DNA from: Entomortierella parvispora | Lineage: Eukaryota; Mortierellomycota; Mortierellomycetes; Mortierellales; Mortierellaceae | Direction: 5' to 3' | Length of the DNA: 64,000 nt | Assembly: GCA_963573315.1 (NCBI GenBank) | Contig: OY752146.1 | Span: 1,488,001 to 1,552,000 of the forward strand | Program-made: the position numbers and the translations under genes | In this document: positions 55,176 through 64,000 of the stretch, one piece after another | Numbering within the stretch: the stretch's first letter is position 1 | Layout of the letters: each line of letters starts with the position of its first letter | Notes under the pieces: model-generated | The model's input: the letters and a program-made list of their open reading frames with translations, nothing else | What the model was told of the DNA's origin: nothing | Databases searched by the model: none

Positions 55176-56214
55176 TCACAATCCGCGCTCACTTCTGTTC
55201 GAGTTGCGCTCTTCAATTGGGATCTCGTGGACCACATACTTGTTCCCTTCACGCCCTGCTGCCTCACGAGAGATGTCGATCTTGTGGATCTCGCTACGGC
55301 CTTGACGACCTGCTGGTAGGCCTGTATTTACGCTCTTGTGGACCTTCCTGGTTCTCTCTTCTCCACGGCTGCCGCCACGGTTGATCACGGTGTCGTGCTG
55401 CTTGAATGCAGCCTTAGACAAACTCTTGTCGATGTCAAGCTCCTGTCCTGGTTTTGGGGTCACAACATCCACATCTTTGGCAGCAACTTTGTGAGAGCCT
55501 TTGGATTTTGATAAACCTTTTTTGACAGCGTCGGCATGCTTGTCTGCGCTTTTGGAGATGGACGCAGAGACATCCTTGACTGATTGTAGGCTCTCGTCCT
55601 TGAACCTGGACGCATTTTTCTCTCCTTCTACAGTCTTACCCACCACGGAGCTACGGTTGATCACTGCGTCGTGTTGTTTGATGGCTGCATTAGCAATTGT
55701 TTTGTCCACAACAATTGATCGTGGCTTGAATTCTGTTGAACCTGTCGTGTTGGTAGGAACAGCGGTGTTGATGAGGACATATTTGTTTAAAGTTTTGGCT
55801 GCAGCATTGGAAGCCGTAGCAGCGGCAGCGGCAGTCGCTGTAGCTGAAGTAAGTGGGACGCGAGTGGATCCATTGTGCCAATGGGCATGGTCAGGAAGGC
55901 AGTAATAAGCTGCTACCGCGGTGGCTGCAAGAGGGGCGATGATCCTAATTGGAAGGCTGTCTGCGATGGAGTGTATCAGAGTGGAGTCGGGGCACTTGCC
56001 TAACATGTCTGAGATCTTAAAGGCGGTTGTGCTTACTGACTCCTCTAACCAAAGCTGCACCTCCGATGGTTGCAGCGGTGACCATGGCAAGGCCTGGAAG
56101 CAAGCGCTCTTGGTTGCGAATCTAGAGAGGCGACCTCGCACAGTTAGATGGTATGGCGCCATCAAACATGATAATATTGAGACCCACACATACATCTTGG
56201 GAGCTTTTGCTCAT
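55176..56214 (-). CDS. MICOS subunit MIC26/MIC27-like (ApoO family) with long repeat-bearing tail
   Basis: Model: complement(55176..55999, 56037..56121, 56194..56214), 309 aa. The first exon is just MSKSSQD. The core is the two-helix ApoO pattern: RNQERLLPGLAMVTAATIGG plus AALVRGVS, then PIRIIAPLAATAVAAYYCLP, matching the membrane-plus-RxxxP...YxLP signature of MIC26/27 in the mitochondrial inner membrane at cristae junctions. The remaining 220 residues are an Ala-rich stretch and then a hydrophilic Lys/Asp/Ser tail containing two copies of a motif: KTIANAAIKQHDAVINRSS and KSLSKAAFKQHDTVINRGG. Known fungal members are usually shorter. The start codon choice is the weakest point, since the N-terminus is unusually short. 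Confidence 0.62.
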
Positions 56215-57159
56215 GATTTGCGTGGGTGGGCAAGAAAAGGTAGATGTGAGAAGTCTTTCGCGTGTCGAGCACAGACAGGAAGAAGAATTGAGAGCTGTCA
56301 CTGTGGAACAATGGCTCTGAGACAATAAGCAGATGGTTGCGATTCGAATTGCAATGACTTTGTGTTTGACAGGGTAGGAAGGAAAAGAAGGGAAGGAAAG
56401 GAGGGAGGGGAAGGAAGGACAAAGACTCGTTCTAGCACTATCAGTTGAAGCCATCTATCTGCCCAAGCGTCGTCTATCTAGAGAAGAACAAAGAGAAGCG
56501 AGCAAGGAAAGAAAGAAGCAAGAAGAAAGTGATCTGCACGCGTCTTTTCTGTCATTGTTGACGTCAAGTGGCAAGAGAGGGTCCCTCGTGGTGTCTGTCG
56601 TGGCCCTGTTGTGCCTGCACGGGCTTCGCCCAGCACGAGCGAATTGCACAGGGGGCAATGAGCACAACAGCAGTGACCGCAGATCGATCTGTTGCGAAAT
56701 CCGGCAGCAAATGATGCGATTTGCCATCGTTTGCAGAGACAGTCACAGCGCTAGAGTGTGCATTTCTTTCTCACTTTGCAATAGACTCCATCAACTGAGA
56801 GTGTGAGAGTGTGCGTGGGTGCTTGCTGACTGTCCGTCCACTGTACCAGGCGTGCCGCTTCTCCACTCCTCCCTCCCTTCCTGAGAATGGTGTCATCCTC
56901 CGCCAGATTACATAGTGCGCGTATGTGCGTCGTATCATTATTCATTCGTCCGATCTGATCCCCCCCGCTATAAAGACGCTGCTGCTCAACATTGTCCCCC
57001 CTCCTTCCTCTTCTCTCCTCTTCTTCACTCCTCTCCACTCCTCTCCACTCCTCTCCACTCCTCGCTTTTCCTTCACCGCTCGGTCTTTTCCTCCGAACCA
57101 TCCTCATCTTCGCTTCCTCATCTCAACTCTCTTCGTCTTCTTCCTCACTCATATTCACA
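56215..57159. promoter_or_regulatory. Divergent promoter MIC26/27-like / ATP sulfurylase
   Basis: 945 bp. A TATA box (TATAAAG, 56969-56975) serves the plus-strand gene. The leader between 57000 and 57160 is a pyrimidine-rich stretch with a 10-bp direct repeat (CACTCCTCTC, four copies, about 57026-57063). Confidence 0.5.
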
Positions 57160-59064
<1,905 letters not shown>

Positions 59065-59731
59065 ATCATAGATTCACCAAGCCCATGTTGCTTCCTCATC
59101 GTTGTTAATAATCCATCCCACACCCCCACATACAAATTGTAGCATAGAACCAATAAACCAAACAGAATACAAAGCGCCTGAAAAAACGCGTCTGCAGGCG
59201 CAGATTTTCCCCTCGGAGCTGACCAGGCATCAGCCCACGTTAAAATGTGCGCCGAGGTTGTACCACCATGTGCAGCCCAAGGACATTGCCACCGACTATC
59301 TGGCCGCCCCTCTGCTGTGGCTGTAGTGTCTTGGCTTCCCAACCGGCGGATCAGGTTTGATGCACGAGTAAGGGCAAAGTCGAGTTGACTTTACCACAGT
59401 CCACAGTCCACAGTCCACAGTCCACAGTCCACAGTCCACTCTCTCTCGAGCGTTGAAAACCTTTCCAACAGCCCATGCATTAATATCTCCAGCCATTCAA
59501 TATCCTGATGTCCCAAGGAATCAAATTAGCCGATCCGTGATATAGAACACTTCCTGCTGCTCGAGCTACGCTACATTTCAAAGTTGACAAAAAAAGCCCA
59601 AAAGTTTGCAAACCGCGCTACGCCACTTGAACCGGCGTCTTTTGAGGCAACCTCGGCATTTTAGGCAGCGGAAGCCGTGAATCGAATGAGGCGTGCCAAT
59701 TTTTGATGGAGGGCGGGAGGATGCGTGCGGG
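59065..59731. other. Intergenic region with a 7-bp tandem repeat
   Basis: No gene. A minisatellite of unit CCACAGT runs from 59394 to 59439, six full copies plus a partial one. The rest is unremarkable 3' flank and promoter. Confidence 0.6.
59394..59439 (+). repeat. CCACAGT tandem repeat
   Basis: Six perfect 7-bp units and a 4-nt remainder. Confidence 0.95.
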
Positions 59732-59738
59732 TATAAAA
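59732..59738 (+). promoter_or_regulatory. TATA box of the YbjQ-like gene
   Basis: TATAAAA 109 bp upstream of the ATG at 59841, in a GC-rich setting (GCGGGTATAAAAGGC). Confidence 0.65.
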
Positions 59739-59840
59739 GGCTGCGAGCCTTGGACCCTCATCATCATTCCTCGATCGTTTCCAACAGCAGCTCACAGCAA
59801 CTCTTCCCTCTTTCCACCTTCAAAAGACAGCTCGTTCGCC

Positions 59841-60607
59841 ATGAACCAATCTCATCAAGCAGTCCGCGCCGTTGACCGTCGCTTTAGTACTACAGGGTAA
59901 AGATGTTTGGGGGCGAGGGGGTTCATTCTGAACGACACCAAGAGGAACACTTGCCCTAAAAAATAAATTCCGACCGCTATATTGCCAAACAACCTCATCC
60001 TCGCTTCAACAGATTCACCATTCCAGGATACACGATTGCCCAGAACCATGGAATTGTACGAGGGTAAGCAAACAATAGGTGTGAATGACAAACAAAGCTA
60101 CCAACTGCCCAGAGCCTGAGAAAGTGTTTGTACGCAATCCTTACTGTTCTTTCCTATAGCTTGACAGTCCGGACTCCCAACGTTGGAAAAGCTGTGTTTG
60201 GCGCTTTCGCCAGTTTGGGAGGCGGTGAAAGTTCGACCTATATTGAAATGGCAGAGAAGGCCCGGGAGACTGCGTTTATCAGACTGCTCGAGCACGCGGC
60301 CGCTGCTGGAGGCAACGGTATGGATTTGTCGAATATTCCTCAATCTCGAGAAGACCTCTGAAGTGGGTGTAATGACTAACCAAAGGACGTTGTCCTCTTT
60401 TTCTTCTTGCATTTCTTTCCTGGAATGATAGCCGTCATTGGAGTCAATTTTACGGGCCAGGAGATTACGGAGGGAATGACCGAGGTGATGGCATACGGAA
60501 CTTCTGTGACTCTGGTCCCACAGCAGCAGCAACCGCAACAGCCTCAGTTCCCAGTCCAACCAGCGTACTCGCCTCAAGCGTATGCCCCACCGACCGTCAA
60601 GGCATAG
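59841..60607 (+). CDS. YbjQ/UPF0145 family protein
   Basis: Model: join(59841..59896, 60013..60063, 60160..60317, 60432..60607), 146 aa. Core family sequence: FTIPGYTIAQNHGIVRGLTV, RTPNVGKAVFGAFASLGGGE, YIEMAEKARETAFIRLLEHA, GGNAVIGVNFTGQEIT, VMAYGTSVTL. UPF0145 proteins form pentameric rings and have been called putative heavy-metal binding, but the biochemical role is unsettled. Bacterial members end after this core; here about 30 residues of Gln/Pro-rich sequence follow. Three introns at phase 2, 2 and 1 show full eukaryotic integration, and the strong TATA box suggests stress-type control. Confidence 0.9.
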
Positions 60608-60846
60608 AAGCGCGTCATTTTTTGCGAGCCCTCAATTGATCAGAGAAGATGATAACAGAAGAGGAGGTGAAGAATAAAACAGTAAAAAAAAACGCCACCA
60701 ACCGTGACCCTGAGTCCCAGAATGGAAATTCGCCCCAACGCAGCCCCTTCCCTCCGTCCCGAAGGAACTCTTTGCCCATCCTTTGAATCAGACCCAGGAC
60801 AGCCGAACAAACACCATCATCAGACCCCCGCCTAATCATTACAACC
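60608..60846. promoter_or_regulatory. Spacer before DNAJC11
   Basis: 239 bp head-to-tail spacer between the YbjQ-like stop and the DNAJC11 start. No TATA box or repeat of note. Confidence 0.4.
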
Positions 60847-63458
60847 ATGGACGACCCGTACGAAGACAGGGTCATGCCCGTTGACCAGACCAACCCCACC
60901 CGCCCTCTGGAAGCAGGACTCATGAGCGATCAAGGATCATTTCAGCCACCTGTTGCTGACTTCTATTCCATCCTGAACGTTTCCAGGACCGTAAGTCGCC
61001 TCTTCCATTGAACTGGAGACAATGCGCACAATTGCGGTCGTCTTCTTTGATTTCGTGGGACTGATCTTCATTTGCTCTTGGATGCCCCTCGTTTCGTTTC
61101 ATTTCTTCATTCAACGTCTTGTTTCTAGGCCTCCAATAGAGAACTTCAGGACGCCTTTAATAAGCTTAGTCAGATTTTTCATCCAGATCATCAGAGCGAT
61201 GCAAAGCTCAAGGAGGCAGCTGAATCAAAGTTCCGCATTATCAAAAGGGCATTTGATGGTAGGCTAGGATCAAGTTTTCCATATCGTAATCTTCCCCTGA
61301 GCCAACACGGCCGATCTGAAGTCAACTAATCTGATGTCGAATGTCTGATAATAGTCCTTAGTAACCCACAGCTGCGGTCCACCTACGACGCACATGGAGA
61401 GGAAGGATTGAATAGCAAATTCGACGTTGGTCACAAAATCACGACGCCACAGGAGGTAATGACAAGTATATATTAACGCGACATTGCTTCATCTTCTGAG
61501 CCGAGAAAGACGTTTATAAAAACTAACATCCGATATTGGTTGTTTAGCAACTGGAGGAATATGCACGATTGGCAAGAGAGACTCAAGACTTGACATTGGA
61601 AAATCTGGTTCGGTCAAGGAACAACATTGTGATTCATGTTGATGCCAGCAATGTCTTCCATCACTATGAGATGCCCGCTTCCCTTCGTGGCTCCAATTTC
61701 AAGCAAAAGAGTCAGGCGGAAACCGTTATGGACTCTCTTGGCAGGACAAAGATCATGCAACTCTTCATGAAAAACACATTCGAGGTAATGATGCAACATT
61801 TGCTGTAACATTTGGAACTCATGGAGAACTTTATATAGATATTTTTTGGTTCTAAACCTGCTTCATTTCTTTTAGACCCGCATTGGTAACCGAACAAACA
61901 TCATTGTTGGAGGAAGCATGTCTTCAAGTTCAGGCACTGGAAGTGGGAGCGTAATGGGTACTCTACGTCACACGTTCTCAGACAGGTTTTCTTTAGAGGC
62001 AAGTCACTATAGGGACATTCATTCCGGGATTGAAACCTTCAGATCTCGAACTTTTTTTTTAACTAATAGTCTCGATTAACAGTTCGGAGCCTCATTACTC
62101 AATCCGACTGCCAGCATTATCAAAGGAAACTACAATGTCGACCCTTTGACGTATGTTAGCGCAGTTGCGGAATTGAAGAGCGCCTATGGGCCAGCTCCTT
62201 TGATTCTGACACTGGGACGTACCTTGACCAAGGGTACGACTGGATACGTGACCTACAGGACAGGAGAATGGGCTCTGGGTTCATGGGGAAGAGCTTTTGA
62301 GGATCGCGACCAGTTTTCGTCCATGACAATGGGACTTCGATCGTCTAGCGACAATGAACATTATCAAGCCGAACTTCAAGCAGGCGTTGTTCAGTCTCGA
62401 CTCTCGCTGGATCGCACTTGGACTTTGGATGAGAGTACTAGAGTTCGTATCAGTCTTGGCTATTCTTCCCTAGCAGGCGCAGTTGGAAGCATTGGAGGCG
62501 ATCGCCAGGTGACTGAGCATACGAGGCTTGGTTTGGCTGCTGAGGTGGGTCTCGGAGGAGTGGCATTTAACTTCAAGTAGGTCAGCTTGTAATGCTTGGC
62601 ACCAAAGCAAGAGTCTCTATGCAAGTAATCTGACGGCGCTATCCTCTTTTTTTTTTTTTTTTTTTTTTTTTACTAGGGCTACTCGTTTGGGACAGAGCGT
62701 AACTGTCCCGATTCTCCTTTCGACCGAATTTGACCCAAAGATTGCATTCTGGGCCACGGTGGCGCCTGTGTGTGCCCTCACAGCACTGGATCTTGGATAT
62801 ATCAAACCCAAACGTAGAAGAGAGCGTGCTCAGAAACTCCAGGACCTTCGCAAGGTCCATGCTGACTTTATTGCCGGCCAAAGAAAGGAGGCGGAAGAGG
62901 CCACAACATTGCTTAGGGAGTCAACTATGCGTAAAACCAAACTGGAGCAGGACAAAGACGGTCTCGTAATTATCGAGGCAACTTATGGAAACCTAAGCGC
63001 TGGTCTTGTAGCCGACGTGACGATTGCAGTTCAGGCCCTTGTGAACAACTCTCAATTGGCCATGCCTGGTGGACACTCTAAGGTACGACTCCTGGGATTA
63101 TCTAGTTCTATATTTCAGAGGCTGAATTATTGACAACTGACAACTTGCCCTATACTCACAATACCCAATGCTTCGTTCTCAACCTGAATAGAACCACGTT
63201 CTTGGCTTTTATGACCCCTGCCTGGGCGAGAAGAAGCAGCTCAGGATAAGATACGAATTCCAGAAGAAACTGCACGAAGTTGTAGTGGCTGACATGGCTG
63301 CTGTTGTTGCTCCTGTCCGCGGTAAGCGACAATAACTGCGTTTTCGTTCTTGATTTTTTTTTTTTTTGCACCATTTTGTCTTCTGTGCCGCCTTCTCATA
63401 ACGAACTTTCTTGCAACTCACTCTCTGGATAATAGAGCACATCGTGAACCCACAATAA
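60847..63458 (+). CDS. DNAJC11-family J-protein (mitochondrial MIB/MICOS associated)
   Basis: Model of 9 exons: join(60847..60990, 61129..61258, 61355..61455, 61548..61784, 61876..61998, 62083..62576, 62677..63082, 63192..63321, 63436..63458), 595 aa; human DNAJC11 is 559. The N-terminal J domain carries the HPD loop (LSQIFHPDHQSD) and SKFRIIKRAFDVLSNPQLRS. The middle is a beta-rich region (RIGNRTNIIVGGS, LILTLGRTLTKGTTGYVTYR, RISLGYSSLAGAVG) similar to outer-membrane barrel segments, and the C-terminal DUF3395 domain is seen in GLVIIEATYGNL and NHVLGFYDPCLGEKKQLRIR. Vertebrate DNAJC11 sits at the outer membrane in the mitochondrial intermembrane bridge and supports cristae. The intron after exon 5 has a GC donor (GAG|GCAAGT). 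Confidence 0.93.
62647..62670 (+). repeat. T24 tract next to an acceptor in DNAJC11
   Basis: A run of 24 or so T followed almost at once by TACTAG, the used 3' splice site. Confidence 0.9.
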
Positions 63459-63652
63459 CCTCGAATTCTGTACTCTTAAAAAACAATCAGACTTGAATCG
63501 AAACGACCCATTCCAACAAAATAAAATAGAAAACTCGCTCTTGGTGGTAATCAAATTGAATGGTTTCTCTAGAACGACAGTCGGCAGAGGTCAAAAATTC
63601 TGCTTTCCAGTACTGGCTTTCCACAGAGTGAAAATATGGTTGGTCAGAATGT

Positions 63653-63954
63653 TCAGGTCGCAGTCCAAAGAAGGAAGCCTGCGCTCGTTTTTGACAGCCT
63701 GGTCATTTCCCTTTTGCAGATAGTGCAATTCGGAAAGGAAGGAAGAAAAAGGTTCGCATGTCCTAGAGGACCAACACAGGGTCTTACATACCACAAGTCC
63801 CAAAGATCCGTCCATAGGGTTGGATTGGTATCGAAGAGGATGTTGAAGAAGACACGATGCGAGAGGAAGTAGCGGCCTTTTTTTTTTGGTTTTTGTTTTT
63901 GGAGGCAGTGCGAATGCGGCTAAACCCTGACCAGTGCATAGAGTTTCTTCTCAT
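63653..63954 (-). CDS. Candidate small protein, 90 aa, possible zinc ribbon
   Basis: Two minus-strand pieces join across a 29-nt intron: complement(63653..63762, 63792..63954). The frame closes and gives a Lys/Ser-rich first half and a Cys-bearing second half (FGTCGHANLFLPSFPNCTIC). The cysteine spacing hints at a small zinc site, but the intron would be exceptionally short and another frame across the same DNA is also open, so the model is weak. The gene might also extend past the right edge. Confidence 0.25.
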
Positions 63955-64000
63955 TTGTTCTCATCGCTCCATCTCTCCTTTACTCATTCCGCTTGTCATT

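Overview
This is a stretch of a eukaryotic, almost certainly fungal, genome. Nearly all genes are cut by short introns of about 70 to 140 nt with GTAAGT-like donors, genes lie on both strands, and the products are nuclear-encoded eukaryotic proteins (mitoribosomal proteins, TFIIIC, the GID/CTLH ligase, a WD40 co-repressor, fungal ATP sulfurylase). The high intron density, a Mortierella-style F-box/LRR gene, an ELM1-family protein and long oligo-T intron tracts fit an early-diverging fungus (Mucoromycota, possibly Mortierellomycotina). That placement is inference. There is no CRISPR array, prophage, operon or rRNA.

Layout. 0-8.3 kb: a small coiled-coil ORF at the left edge, then the NASP/Hif1-type histone chaperone (-), TBL1/SIF2-type WD40 co-repressor (-), mitoribosomal mS33 (+) and a secreted GH20 hexosaminidase (-). 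8.3-13.9 kb: gene-poor, with microsatellites. 13.9-16.6 kb: an intact F-box/LRR gene and a decayed tandem copy. 16.9-27.6 kb: an HSL-type alpha/beta hydrolase, a phenol-hydroxylase-like FAD monooxygenase and two alpha-arrestin paralogues sharing intron layout. 28.5-47.7 kb is dense: ELM1-family protein, ZIP9 transporter, bL35m, an unassigned coiled-coil/Ser-Arg-rich protein, eL30, a bromodomain-GATA protein, a TFIIIC zinc-finger subunit, MAEA/GID9, TRM2 and HSBP1. 48.0-49.8 kb: a 441-bp MITE-like element (long terminal inverted repeats, 9-bp target duplication) and tRNA-Leu(AAG). 51.6-56.2 kb: a second FAD monooxygenase, a dead sterol-glucosyltransferase-like gene and a MICOS MIC26/27-like gene with an unusual tail. 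57-63.5 kb: ATP sulfurylase, a YbjQ/UPF0145 protein and DNAJC11. A possible small gene lies at the right edge.

The genes do not form one pathway. Themes are chromatin and transcription (NASP, TBL1, bromodomain-GATA, TFIIIC), mitochondria (mS33, bL35m, ELM1-like, MIC26/27-like, DNAJC11), ubiquitin and trafficking (GID9, arrestins, F-box) and translation (eL30, TRM2, tRNA-Leu). Exon boundaries were derived by hand from GT-AG signals and reading-frame closure, and should be treated as good models rather than transcript-proven. The observations most worth a second look are the MITE, the bromodomain-GATA architecture, the repeat-bearing MIC26/27 tail, the F-box pseudogene with a microhomology deletion, and the stop-free 3n intron of the ATP sulfurylase gene.
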